From positions 308,105 through 372,104 of the forward strand of contig SJOL01007187.1 in assembly GCA_004794785.1 (NCBI GenBank): 64,000 bases of DNA, in the 5' to 3' direction. Source of the DNA: Opisthorchis felineus. Taxonomy: Eukaryota; Platyhelminthes; Trematoda; Opisthorchiida; Opisthorchiidae. Below are positions 48,993-61,600 of the stretch, piece after piece; the stretch's first letter is position 1; each line of letters begins with the position of its first letter. A program made the translations under genes and the position numbers. Under the pieces are notes generated by a model. The model made no database searches. It worked only from the letters and a program-made list of their open reading frames with translations, and was not told the DNA's origin.

Positions 48993-49891
48993 TTGTAGGG
49001 CACATGCCGATTGAGTCATGATCGGGCCGTTACAACCTGAACTTGGTGCGCATCAACACAACGGGGAGGAAGGTGCAACCAACGATACACGCTTACTTTG
49101 TGAAAAGTCATCGTAGTTGTGGAATCCAAAGAAACTAGAACAATAGGGCGTTAGGCACGACTAGTTCAACGATAAAGCCCGTGACCTGAACTAAAACAAA
49201 AAAATCGCTGCGGGCCATGAATGACCTTGAGCAGTATAACGAATCACCGGGGGCATAAAAACCAAAAATGGAGATGGGGATGCAAGAAGCCGATGTGAAG
49301 ACAAATGGAAAAGTTCGTCTCAAAAATATGGTTTACAATGACTCACTGGCGTCGCTGTGGTAGGGAAGCAAGTTGTAAAAAAACATTTCCGATGGGGCAA
49401 CAGTGCTAATCCGTGCGACCGAACGAACACCGTAAATGAAATCGAACTTGTGGAAGGAGCAAACCGAAATTGCAGTGGAAAACCAGGTCCGTTAAATCCC
49501 AACGAAAAGTTCAGTGGGTTAGAACAAACTCGTCCCAGAGGCTGTTGAGGCCGGGTGAAAATTTTACCCGTAGTTGCAATTTCGGGCTCGAGTGTGCGAC
49601 AGGTGACGGTCGAATATGGGAAGAATATAGTTGTGGGAGTGCCATCTGAATAAATATGGCAGTGCACGCCATAATTTCACTGAACACTCCGGTTTCTTGA
49701 CAGCCCCGTAACAGATTGCAGGGTAAAGGCAATCGGACAGGGGATGCGCAATCATGTGGTGGCTGGATTGTGGTTAGAAGAGGAGATCGACATAGGTAGA
49801 GTCAGGCCGATTTAGAGTCGCGTGTAACTTTTTTTCAGTTGGAGGACCATGTGGGTGTAAACCTGGGACCAGCTAGATTGAATAAAAAACG
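48976..49891 (-). repeat. Dispersed retroelement-like repeat, copy A (left arm)
   Basis: The 3' end (minus strand) is next to the triplet run at 48976. The sequence cccaacttgtagggcacatg, then tcatgatcgggccgttac, matches copies at 50973 and 62107. A further block, atggtttacaatgactcact followed by ggcgtcgctgtggtag, matches 62650-62700. No domain is recognisable in its open frames. It continues into the N gap. Confidence 0.65.
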
Positions 49892-50527
49892 NNNNNNNNN
49901 NNNNNNNNNNNNNNNNNNNNNNNNNNNNNNNNNNNNNNNNNNNNNNNNNNNNNNNNNNNNNNNNNNNNNNNNNNNNNNNNNNNNNNNNNNNNNNNNNNNN
50001 NNNNNNNNNNNNNNNNNNNNNNNNNNNNNNNNNNNNNNNNNNNNNNNNNNNNNNNNNNNNNNNNNNNNNNNNNNNNNNNNNNNNNNNNNNNNNNNNNNNN
50101 NNNNNNNNNNNNNNNNNNNNNNNNNNNNNNNNNNNNNNNNNNNNNNNNNNNNNNNNNNNNNNNNNNNNNNNNNNNNNNNNNNNNNNNNNNNNNNNNNNNN
50201 NNNNNNNNNNNNNNNNNNNNNNNNNNNNNNNNNNNNNNNNNNNNNNNNNNNNNNNNNNNNNNNNNNNNNNNNNNNNNNNNNNNNNNNNNNNNNNNNNNNN
50301 NNNNNNNNNNNNNNNNNNNNNNNNNNNNNNNNNNNNNNNNNNNNNNNNNNNNNNNNNNNNNNNNNNNNNNNNNNNNNNNNNNNNNNNNNNNNNNNNNNNN
50401 NNNNNNNNNNNNNNNNNNNNNNNNNNNNNNNNNNNNNNNNNNNNNNNNNNNNNNNNNNNNNNNNNNNNNNNNNNNNNNNNNNNNNNNNNNNNNNNNNNNN
50501 NNNNNNNNNNNNNNNNNNNNNNNNNNN
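49892..50527. other. Assembly gap (636 N)
   Basis: Run of N. It begins exactly where the left arm of the inverted duplication stops matching known sequence. Any translation across it is meaningless. Confidence 1.
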
Positions 50528-50972
50528 GGAGATCGGTGGCATGCCAGTGACCTTTAAAGAGGGAACGTGTGCAACAGCGGATACTACTGATAAGTCATGC
50601 GAGTAGTATATGTGTTCTCGTAACTCCGCCTTGATCTAATGGAAGGTGGAATTCATTACGTAATTTGTGGGACTACTTTGCAGTTTTTGCTTGCAATTTT
50701 GCGATAGTCAATGAATATCCAAGAGAGTTCAAGAAGACGCTTTCAAGAAGATTACGGATATTCAGTTTTTAAAAACAACGTGCAACTGAGAGTTTGACTT
50801 TCCTGTCCAATAGTCTGTAACTGTTTAGTTGGCGTTTTTCTTATAAATGACTCCGCAGCAAAAAGCCTTCCTCCTTACACCAGTATAATGATAATATGGC
50901 TCAGGAGGCATAGGATGAACCAGTGTGAGCATGCTTTAGCCTGGCAACTATGGAGTTTACTCTAATAGCGTT
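50528..50972. other. Spacer between the arms, nothing recognised
   Basis: Unique sequence after the gap. No repeat or coding signal was seen. Confidence 0.4.
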
Positions 50973-51440
50973 AAAATAATAATAAAAATAATATGGTTTA
51001 TCCCCATCTTGTGGGTGGCGTGACGTCCGGCATCATCATAATGGTACACTCAATACGAGCATGACTGACTGGATCTGTGTGTGCCAAGATCTGCGCGGGA
51101 AGTTGGTGATCACACAAATAGTGGACATTATCCGACAGATAAGGTCGTGCTAAAAGTAGCACGATCTAAATGTGGTGGGCATCAGGGGCAGAGAAGCACA
51201 GTTATCAGGGTATTGCTTGTCCCACATGAAACATATCCAATTGAAGCAAGATTAGACCGCTACAATTCGAAGATGGTGGGCAAAACACCACGGGGGAGTC
51301 AAAACAAAGGACCCTGCCTGGTGCGGGACAAGAGACTGTAAACCGTGCAAAATAAGGAACCAGAACAGTGACTCTAGAGAAGCAGCAGTATTTCAGTGAT
51401 CCGGCCGGCCAGCGGGCACCAAAACTGAGAACGTTTGCTG
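50973..51440 (-). repeat. Dispersed repeat, copy B
   Basis: It starts at an AAT-rich run (the element's tail on the minus strand) and continues ggtttatccccatcttgtgg, then catcatcataatggtacac, then gagcatgactgactgg. It later shares gaagcacagttat, gatggtgggcaaaaca and ggaaccagaacag with the copy at 62.1 kb in the same order. It is truncated at about 51.44 kb. Confidence 0.7.
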
Positions 51441-52500
51441 AGGTTCCTTGGAATAGGTGCTTAATAAACGAAAAAGAGATCCAAACTGCCATTAGGTTCT
51501 TCTCGTATAGGCGTGTGCGTAAAAATTTAAATCAAATGACACTCTAAAACTCAGTGGCTTGCTGAAGCAACTATGGGAATGATCGACAATCTTGCACGAG
51601 CAAAGAGGAAAACTGCTTTCAAAGGTATGCGCGAGTTACTTTGGCCCAGAAGGCTCAGGTGCCAGCTTGAACCCGAAGTGCAGTCTGCCTTTTACATCAA
51701 AATGGAATGGTTGATGTTGAGCTCCGCAGCCACGCTACCAGACTGGTCTGTATACGCGAAGACGCACAAATGCCGCTCGGGGATTTCGGTACCGACGAGG
51801 CCCGAGGACCTTGTCCCGCAGGATCGCAAATTACTGTCTGGCAGAGAGTTCACGTTGATTTATAGCTAATTGCTAGGCCGCCTCAGTTACACAATTAATT
51901 GCCATGTAAGGGGAATACGAGCACCAATAAAATCATTATGTAGTGTTCTATCAAGTATTCAGAGACCTGACAACCTTCGTGGATGCAACACAATATAGAA
52001 ACAGCATCAGATTTGTACACCAATCATGCATCCTTAATTGCAGATCGGATCATACCGTCGAAATTCTAATACTAGCATCAATATAGCTTGAGACCTGCAC
52101 TGAGTTAACCATTCCGTTTGACTTGGATTATCAGCCTTGTCGTTATCTCTTGGAGTGTGCTTGTGCTATATCACGATGCGCAGCACTCAAATGGTGTCGT
52201 AATTTGTTGCGCCAAAAAGTTGAGCCAAACTTGGAATATAGCAAGTCCATTGAACCCTAAATTCGAGTGCTTTCGAAACCGCATTCCCAATAGAGTCCCA
52301 ACAACAGAAATGCATCGTTCGAGCGTAGCGGTCACACTGGTTCCCCGTTGTTGCAGTCTACCGCGGACAGTTTGATGTCATCATTCACCGATTTGAACGC
52401 TTCCCCAACACCTTCGGCTCGACTGCAAAAAGAGCTTTTGGACGACACAAGCCCATAACAAAAGCTCCACAGAGTTCAATGTCTAAAAGCTAAACCTTCA
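51441..52500. other. Spacer between the arms, nothing recognised
   Basis: A plus-strand open frame at 51573-51869 (98 codons) has no features I recognise. No SINE is present. Confidence 0.4.
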
Positions 52501-53366
52501 AGATTCAGGATCGTGTATGGTCATAAACCACCCCATCTATTCCCCGACCTATTTCAACATGGATTTCCAACCAGACCGAAATTGCATGTGATTCTAAATC
52601 AGCTCGATTATACCTGTGTAGCTTACCTTGGCCAGCCCCACTCCCGCTAACCGCGGAGATGCCCATCTCGTGTCCCATCACCTCGACCATGACATCCGTC
52701 ACGAGGCCGTTCAAAAAGCTTGGAGCTGACAGCAGTGACTCAGTGACTGGTGAACCATACTCTTACCTTTCTGTGCAGTTCACCTAGTAGCCTCCAATTA
52801 AACTACAGTCCCTATCCATTATCTCGGAAGCCCTCGCTCAACCGATCATTATCTGTCTGCTGCTTTTTTTCAGAATAACCCCACCACACACTGCACAACG
52901 GAGACGCTCTGGTTAAATACTTTAGCTGAGCTAAAAAACTATTCATCCTGTCATCGCCCGTACCAACCAGTCCAACGGCTGGCATCCTTGCTCGCTACCT
53001 CGGCATCCAAGCCCTCACCTTCCCAAAATTCCGCAACCGCCCTTCCCCTGGCCTTACGCCTTTTGATTAACTGACGCTCAGAGCAAACACGGGACACAAC
53101 TGTCACTACTAATGATAGTCTCTTGCATCGCTATTCGAATGTACTGCATACACACCGAACAGAAACCCACTGATAATGATTTATTGTGTCCTCTTACCAA
53201 CTCGGCAACCTCATCTAGTCCTTGTTTGCTAGGTCAGCCAACAAAAAATTTACCCTTTCGTAGGCTTATTTAGCTTGCTGTCATCCCCTTTTAGATTTTT
53301 TCATTGGACACCGCCTTACCTGATGCCTACCGGCACTCAACAGACGCTATCATTATTATTATTACC
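52501..53366 (+). repeat. Possible diverged copy D of the dispersed repeat
   Basis: gattctaaatcagctcgatt followed by atacctgtgtagctta resembles gactctaaatcggcctgact and atacctatgtcgatct in the right arm (53510-53545), on the same strand and in the same place within the element. It ends in a cattattattattac run at about 53350-53366, again a triplet tail. Overall similarity is patchy. Confidence 0.45.
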
Positions 53367-53432
53367 CCATTCCTTCCTCATTCCTCCTCTTCCCAAGCTT
53401 TAAACCCCGGTAGTAGCTGCCATATGTATGTG

Positions 53433-54348
53433 CGTTTTTTATTCAATCTAGCTGGTCCCAGGTTTACACCCACATGGTCCTCCAACTGAAAAAAAGTTAC
53501 ACGCGACTCTAAATCGGCCTGACTATACCTATGTCGATCTCCTCTTCTAACCACAATCCAGCCACCACATGATTGCGCATCCCCTGTCCGATTGCCGTAA
53601 CCCTGCAATCTGTTACGGGGCTGTCAAGAAACCGGAGTGTTCAGTGAAATTATGGCGTGCACTGCCATATTTATTCAGATGGCACTCCCACAACTATATT
53701 CTTCCCATATTCGACCGTCACCTGTCACATGCTCGAGCCTGAAATTGCAACTACGGGTAAAATTTTCACCCGGCCTCAACAGCCTCTGGGACGAGTTTGC
53801 TCTAACCCACTGAACTTTTCGTTGGGATATGACGGACCTGGTTTTCCACTGCAATTTCGGTTTGCTCCTTCCACAAGTTCGATTTCATTTACGGTGTTCG
53901 TTCGGTCGCACGGATTAGCACCGTTGCCCCATCGGAAATGTTTTTTACAACTTGCTTCCCTACCACAGCGACGCCAGTGAGTCATTGTAAACCATATTTT
54001 TGAGACGAAATTTGCCATTTGTCTTCACATCGGCTTCTTTCATCCCCATCTCCATTTTTGGTTTTTGTGCCCCCGGTGATTCGTTATACTGCTCAAGGTC
54101 ATTCATGGCCCGCAGCGATTTTTTTGTTTTAGTTCAGGTCACGGGCTTTATCGTTGAACTAGTCGTGCCTAACGCCCTATTGTTCTAGTTTCTTTGGATT
54201 CCACAACTACGATGACTTTTCACAAAGTAAGCGTGTATCGTTGGTTGCACCTTCCTCCCCGTTGTGTTGATGCGCACCAAGTTCAGGTTGTAACGGCCCG
54301 ATCATGACTCAATCGGCATGTGCCCTACAAGTTGGGAACTAAAACTAT
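53433..54348 (+). repeat. Dispersed repeat copy A (right arm)
   Basis: Mirror of 48976-49891, plus orientation, ending cctacaagttgggaactaaa before the triplet run. It differs from the left copy at well over ten positions, mostly in its first 600 bases. It carries the fuller version of the element because sequence continues leftward past 53433. Confidence 0.65.
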
Positions 54349-55906
54349 TATTATTATTATAATAATAATGTTTATTCCCAACTGGTGAGCTCCAACGTGA
54401 GCTCCAATGCGCTGAGAGTGCATTAGCTGCATGGTACGTAAGTGTTTTTGCAATATTGCTTATTGCATGTTTACGGTGATGCAATGCGGTGCACTTTCAC
54501 TGAACAACACTCAAAATCCGCAGGTTTGGCGCTGCTGGCTGAGTTCCCAGCAGGCCAGCTCAAAGCTCGTTACATAGGTAAGGCAATGCAAAACAGAAAC
54601 TGCAATACGCCATCGGCACCACCAGAATAGTCAAAGGGAAAGCTAGGTGTATCCGGGAGAAAAGCCCATCAGGAGAGCAAGGGCCTGAAGTGCTCCGCTG
54701 AGGAGAGTGAAGGTTGATTGATGATTAAGTGTCTGTTTATCTGTTCGTCACCATACGAGAAGACATCATCAGTGCGCAGTTGAGCGCGCACAGAGTGTAA
54801 TTAGTGCTAATTCATCACAGAGAATGGCTAGGGTCGTCAGGACTGATGTAAAACCTAGCGTTAAAGCCAGCTTCTAAGAGATCGTCCGCCTATAAGTCCG
54901 AGACAACCGCTTTCGTTAGGCCACTCAAGCTGTTGACAACTCTGAGCGCAGCTCGGCTTCCGTATTCCAAACACTTGGATGACAATCTCTGATAAAAAAA
55001 CTGCAGGTTTATTTACTTGAGTTAGTCTTTCCGCGAAAGGTGTAGGAGGTTGACACACCACATGACCACACATTATGAAGCTTACTTCCATGGTTGGGGC
55101 TCCATGCATGTTTGTGACATCCTAGGGGGTCTAAAATAAGCGTTCTAGAGAGGCACAAGCACATGGGGTGCTGATGAGGCCAATGCGAGCCAGAGTTTGT
55201 GCACGGTACTCGGTGCATGGCACTGAGTTTGCTGTAAGCTGAGCCATGCGTCTGTAGTTTTGGGAGCGTTTGGAGTAGATTGACAAGTAGAAGGCTCAAA
55301 CAAGGAGCATGGCGTGAGTGAGGCATCGGATTCAATAAGGTCCTGACAGTGCGGAAAGCCTATTTGGGGCTACTGGCGTAAGCACGTTGCCCTCTCAATG
55401 ACAGTGCCAATGGTCAAATAATTCAACTATATGGCATATCGCTTGCAAAATCGCTAGATTCCTGCGTAAATTATCTACCTAGATATTTCAAAGCCTTCAG
55501 CCAGCACACAGGGTTCAATCCATATCAACGACGTTTAGTTTGCAAAGCACATTCTTCTGCTTTCCAGAACACATTACCTGTTTAATTAGGGAACCATTTT
55601 CTTTGGACTAAACGCAGTATACTCGAGGTGGCCTTTCAAGTTTTTTCCACCACCGGGGCTCCACCGCAAATATTGCGTTTTGCTGCGTGTGATGTTTACT
55701 AAATGCTCTGTTAACACACCAATCAAAGCAGCAGCTTTTACTAACTTGTTCCAAGCTAACTTCCCGTGCTTCGTTTAACCAATGCAACGTCGAATATTGC
55801 GACAGATTTCGCCGGTTTGGAGTTGGATTCTATCTTTTGAAAGGAGTTGTCGACAAAAGCGGCCACACTGCAGGAGGGCGGGCTCCTGGACATTTTATCC
55901 GGGTAG

Positions 55907-56102
55907 GGCAAGATGGCTCAAGTGGTTAGAGCGCGAAGTTACTGACCGGAAGGTTCTTGGTTTGAACCCAACCCCTGCATCTAGACTTTCCCTGTCTAGG
56001 CTTGGGCAACCTGGCAGTATCTCAGCCCTCGTGCTTCCTTCGGGTGGCATGGCAGCTAGGCACCGGAAGGGTGCTACAGCTGAACGATTTATTTTATTAT
56101 TT
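55907..56102 (+). repeat. tRNA-derived SINE, right arm
   Basis: Mirror of 47222-47417. Head ggcaagatggctcaagtggt, B box cttggtttgaaccc, body ctgtctaggcttgggcaacc. It has one visible difference from the left copy (ctcagccctc against the left arm's ctcaaccctc). Confidence 0.92.
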
Positions 56103-57191
56103 ATTAGGGCTCGAAACGCCTCTGAAATTGACGTCCACTGGGTTTAAGTCTGCGAGCAGAAATCACCAGTGAGACAGATACATGCTCCACCACTGAATTT
56201 CAGCCAATTGGCAACAGACGCAAAGCAATGAAAGGTGCTCCTAATGCGGTGAAAGGCTACCGAGGAATATGTTCGCGAAAAGACGCAACGGTTTGATAAA
56301 CGCAATTCTTAGGAGACATGTTCCAGTATGTTGCTCAATAGAACACCGACCGTTAATCCTAACTTCGGGATCGCCGCGTGCTTCACTAACGCCACTTGGG
56401 AAAGAGCGCTGGGTTGGATCGTCATGTGAGAATATTCTGACAAAAGCAGCAGCCCCGTAACCTGAGTTAGGCGCAAATGAAAACACTTCTGGCCCGTACA
56501 TCTCCGGTTCAAAATCAGAACAATAAAAGAGAGCAAAGAACTGTCAAATCTGATGCTGGGCCAATAACGTGTAAACATTCCCTCCAGATTTTTCCGTTTT
56601 CATGCTCTATTTTGTCATCCCAACAGTCATTTCTGCAATATAGTTCCTGACGGGGCTCCTTAGATGGGCGGAACTTCATAATCATGTGACCTGTGTAACA
56701 GCGCTAAACAAGTCAAAATTCTTCTCCCGGTGATTGGTCTAGCTGGTAGTTTGAGCCTTGTGGTAAAACGGCCCAGAGGCACCCCAGTGCCCTGTGTGAC
56801 GGATCCCATTTGCAGTCGTGCTCAGTGGGTTTGGCAATCTCACTGATGTCAGTCGTGCTGAATGGAACTTGCCTGATGCTCGACACCCACTTTGTAAAAC
56901 GAAAACCTCCGGTGCTTATATCACTCAACTCCTATACTGAGAGCATGACTCCGAGAATGTTGACCGATTTTACTAAGCAGTTATCCATATAGAGATTATT
57001 TTCGCAAGCAGTCGTCACTGCCTTCGGGAGCTACGTATGCAGCTTAATATCTTACGGTTCAACGTTTAATTGGCGCACAATGGTGGAGAGGTTGCACTCA
57101 GGTGACCGTTGAATTCGAACGTGTCGGGCATGTCAATCAGTGAAACTGGGTCCACCAGGAGGAACCTGAAGCACACTGTATCGTCCATTAC

Positions 57192-57577
57192 TGTGACATT
57201 TGAGTCCCCGCGTTTCCTTTGTCTCTATTTGTAACCCCCGCTCCACTTTTGTGTTTAGTGCGTCTGTATGAACTGGCGTTTGTTTGTCCTCACCACTTCA
57301 CTCATTTGGCCTTGAGGTCATCCAGCCATTTGTGGCCGACCTTATGCACGTGTGATTGTCTCACGTGGGAGCCTGTTTGCTCATTTGGTTTGTATCTTTG
57401 TAGTCCAAGTGGTCCATTTGTTGTGGACGAGTATCTGCCGTCGAGGTTTGTATATTTTGTAAATGGATGTCTTACGTTAATAGTACCGTATAGAAACCTA
57501 GCTCCGACATTGTTTTGCCTTCCCGGAGGTTCTGGTATTACGCGTCACTCGAAGCTACCATTTGCTCGTTACACACA
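57192..57577 (+). mobile_element. Probable solo LTR, right arm
   Basis: Mirror of 45746-46131. It starts tgtgacatttgagtccccgc and ends cgttacacaca, flanked by attac (57187-57191) and actac (57578-57582). A TATA-like tatattttg is at about 57451. Confidence 0.6.
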
Positions 57578-58324
57578 ACTACCCAGGGTTTAACAAGAAC
57601 TTTAAGAAACACCTCATGAGTAACAACTGAAGTAGCAACCGTATTTTCGAGAATTCAAAGCAAAACACCATTGTGCTTACTGGTATTATCGAAGCCGCAA
57701 AAAGGGCCTCGTTTAGGGGATCTCTGCCGCGTGTCGCAGTGCAGTCCAATGCAACCCTTACATTGTCGGGGCATTCGAACTTAGGATGAGCTGATGCGGG
57801 AGAGACCAGTGTGCACAGCCCGGCCGGAAGAATTTGCTTTGGCTGCGTAGCACCTGTTCACTGGTCTTTGAGTACCTCACAGCACAGGGTGCGTGAGTTG
57901 TCATCATCCTTAAGCCAGCGTTTTAACAGATGAAGTCGGCTTTCGACTGCTGCCTGGCTCGCAAAATGCATAATACCCCCATGCCAATTTGCTAGTGGGA
58001 TTATGGATGGCGGCGAAAGACACTGTATGCCCTCCGATATCCCGCGAAGCAGCAAGGACATAACTGACATTATCGGTATTTTGCGGGTGTTAAATTACTG
58101 GTCCACGAATAACTTTCACCAGGGAAAAGGTTCTGGGTCCGGGGTTCAAACCAACCACCATACCACTAACTGATGCTTCTAATAGCCCAGAAACATCTAA
58201 AATTACTGGAAAACGGACACATCCACCAACTGAAAGCGATGACAACTCCTTCAGATTCGAACACTGCGAAATGTCAGGTGCCACAGAAGCTTTTCCATCG
58301 AGAAGCGTCTTTATGGAGTAGACC

Positions 58325-58472
58325 AAGACAGCTTGGTGGTGAAAACACGTTGACAGGAGGGTTCGTGGATTGATACAAACCCTACATCTTAACTGCTCCT
58401 GTCTAGGCTTGGGTGACCTCGTGCGTTATTCAGATAGCTGGGTAGCTAGGCGCTCAAAAGATGTTGCCGCTG
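58325..58472 (+). repeat. Degenerate tRNA-derived SINE, right arm
   Basis: Mirror of 44851-44998, reading ctgctcctgtctaggcttgg and gctaggcgctcaaaagatgt. Confidence 0.75.
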
Positions 58473-58620
58473 GGTACTATCTCGGGCATGTTTAATGGAA
58501 ATCGGACTAACTGGATATAGAGGTAGGCTGCCTTGGTCTTAAAGTAAACTTTATCAGTGAACGCACTCTCGCTAATCATTTGATTGATTCTTTGGAAGCT
58601 TAAAAGCTCTACAAATGTCG

Positions 58621-61600
58621 CTTGTGGCCCATCATTTCTGAAGTCAATCTTCGTGACCTCCAGTTTTTACCAAAGCGAAACCCAGTGAAACTGCGGCATA
58701 TTTCAATATGCCGTCGCAAGATCTCATATTAGCCTGACGGTTGATTACACAGTTGATGCGTCAATGCATAATGCCCTGCGCCACGTTCATATTCGGTGCA
58801 CTTTGTGAAACTTTGCATCGTCGATCCGTTTGATTAATACTTGAACGTCTCAAGCTAGTTTTAAGTAGTCGCCCGTTCAAGTTGTTAGATTCCGAATTAT
58901 GTCCACCACTTAATGATTTGCGTGAGTTGAAACCCACTGTTGATGCTCTGACGGCTATTAGCCGGAAGATTACTGGGTTTATCACGTGATAGAACTTTTT
59001 GACAGAATCTGCGAACAGGCAGTATGTACTAATCTTTGTTAAAATGCGTTTTTCCAGGAACTTGAGCATCCTGATAGAAAGAATTTCGCCCCAGTGCACG
59101 CGGTCCTTCACAAGATTGGCCCACCTGGCCGAATGGCTCACTGTTGTTGCTCTATTATGCTGTTCGTATTTGCCAAACATTTCAACTCCCCGAATCCACA
59201 AAGCTGCGGTAGAATCTTTCGCTCACTTAACATGTTTCAAATTAGCTTGCGTACTTCTTCATTCTCTCTGGATATCAAAACCGGTCCACCATACTTACTT
59301 GCATTACAACCTGAACAAGGAATTTATAGCAACTAAAATGTTCCCTAAGTTTGCTGGAGGCTTTTTTGTAACCCCAGTATGAATCCAACAATAGACCGGA
59401 TTCGACAGATAACCTAGAAGGGACCTTACAGTAATGCAAGCGGCGCGCCAGTCGATAGGGGTTTTTGCGTAGCTTCACCATCACGATCATTTCAAGATTT
59501 TAAGAAGCTGATGCGTGAACGATAAAACATCCTTCTAGATTTCGGACAGAGGCAATTGGGAGCAAATTTGTTAATGCACCCCTAAACAAATAAACAAGCA
59601 ACCCACTGAAAGCACCGGGCAATAACCCATTATGTTTGCAGGAACGTCGTTAGTTGTGGCCAACTGTTTCAGCTGCAGTCGACATCTAAAATAACTTCTG
59701 ATGTAGTGGAAAGTTTCTGTACTCTGTATATTTAAAACTGCTTCCAGGGGGTTCAGCTGAATTGTACTTCATCTTCCCGTCCTCTGCAAACCCCGTGAGC
59801 TGACCATATTATCTCCCAGGAACGACAGGCAATTTTTGGCCAAAGTATTAATAATAATTCCACCGCCATTACAACGATTGAGCGTGCTGGTAAACGTAAA
59901 GTAGAAGAAAAATGAACATGGAATGCATGAGAGCCGCATGCTTTGAAAAATATCCAGCGCCTATATCTTTAACTGTACGGTTTTTATCGTCAGGAAGCGC
60001 ACTTTTGAAAAGAAGTTGGCAGCCGTGGCTTTGTGGGTCATACTGAAATTAGCACGAAAGGTTGGACTTCCAAAAGGTTTTGTCAACAGGAACAGAGAAA
60101 TAGTAAATCTTCAGGTGAAATCACAAGACTGTGCAAGATACCCGTGAACGAGGAGCAATAATGATTCAACACCTGGACGAAGAGGGCAACGGATTCAGTC
60201 CCCAGAACGAACGCCATCAAGTAGTCAAATAGTGCGGTAAAGCCGTTTTGGATTTTGTATGAGTATTCTAGCTCTGTAGATTCCGACGTGCAACAAGTCT
60301 TGGGTCAGCGCCCAGCTGAAATGTTTACAATCATCAAGTGCACACCAAATTTAGAGGACAATTGGTGAACGAACTGTATTACGGTGGTTAAGACAGTGTG
60401 GCGGATAAAAATAAGGACTAACTTTGAATGTGGTTTTCCTAGCAGTTGGGATATAATATGTAAATTCTAGCATCGACAAGGTAGATAGCGTTTATGAGGT
60501 CCAATTTTGAGGTGAATATTGGGTTTATATGAAGGGGTGAAGTGTTTTGACGAATGAATGTGATTGATGAACGCTGCGACGTTGAGAGGAAACTGAAAGT
60601 AGATAGACGAGGCTGTAAGCCGTGTGAGAGCGTTACGGCAACACGCGCCGTAAGGGGGCCCAATTCACACACAGGTTTTGCACCCAGTGCCTTATCTTTG
60701 CCCAACACTGACGCATATTTTCCGCTAGTACGAGCACACGTCTGTCTTTATTGTGCGTACACGTCAGAAGCACAGATTCGGCAGCTAAAGTACCTGCTTT
60801 TACCTCAAAATGCATGCTTCATCATGTTCTTGTGCCTTCTTGTTTTGACCTGTCTATAGTAGCCTCCTGATAAACAGTCTTGACCAACGGTTAGGTAATA
60901 GCAGCATTCAGTTAATGCAGTTTGACCGGTTCAACCGTTCAACCATGTCTTTTTTGGCTCCACTGTTTTCCCTACTCCACAAGTGGTCTGTGTGCACCGT
61001 GTTTGGAATGAAAGCATTTCTGTTCGTTTGGTCCACATGAAGAAAACCATTCGGTGACCTGCGTGTAAAAGCAGTGTGGTTTGTTTATCTGTACGAAATA
61101 GTTATACAAACGATGCTAAGGCATTTGGATCCGAAAGTGAATAAGACAGCCCCGTCCTACTGAGTGATGGATGGTTGTACTCTTGATGTAGGGGGGCTCC
61201 TGAACTCAACTGTCGATCGGGTAGTCAGCTGAAGCTCGTAAGTTGAATGCATCTTCCAGTGACAAGCAGCGGCCGAAACACCGCCTACACGGCATGGTTT
61301 TGCTGTCGAAGGCACAAAGACGATTTGTAAGTCAATGCTTATTATCTCACTTGCAACCCCAGGGCGACCAAATGTTTATGCTTCTGACCGCCTGTAAACA
61401 GACGGCCAACAGACAAAGAGCCACGCACATTCAATGCTTTGCCGAAATACGGAACATTTTTGTTTGACAAGCGACTGTTTGCAGCCGACGAGTTTGAAGA
61501 CATCCCTTTTACGCAGGATGTGCAATTTCAACACAGAAAGTGTCCATCCGTTCTGTCGTGCAGATACCTGATGGCACGGTTACATTGTGATAGGTGATAT

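Larger units (their letters stand above)
44703..49891 (+). repeat. Left arm of a 5.2-kb inverted duplication
   Basis: The arm is the reverse complement of 53433-58620: base x pairs with about 103323 minus x along its whole length. It starts sharply at cgacatttgtagagctttt and ends at aataaaaaacg, where the N gap begins. All long open frames of this arm recur in the other one. Outer parts are almost identical; the last 600 bases or so next to the gap differ at more sites. The end inside the gap is unknown, so the arm could be longer. Confidence 0.98.
55603..58328 (-). mobile_element. BEL/Pao pol remnant, right arm
   Basis: Mirror of 44995-47730, with the same readable blocks (GGFRFTKWVSS, SHRALGCLWAV, GYGAAAFVRIFS) on the minus strand and the same breaks. 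It is therefore a duplicate of one decayed copy, not an independent insertion. Confidence 0.8.
53433..58620 (-). repeat. Right arm of the inverted duplication
   Basis: Reverse complement of 44703-49891. It contains the same BEL/Pao remnant, nested solo LTR, SINEs and tail-to-tail retroelement ends in the opposite order. Its outer edge at 58620 is abrupt: the flanking bases on the two sides share nothing. It continues inward into ctttaaaccccggtag, which may be the sequence hidden by the N gap on the other side. Confidence 0.98.

Noticed and set aside
49835..50606. Apparent long open frames of over 230 codons on both strands
   Set aside because: They run through the N gap; the open frame is an artefact of untranslatable bases.
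59880..59960. Short plus- and minus-strand frames in the right flank
   Set aside because: No length, motif or splice support.
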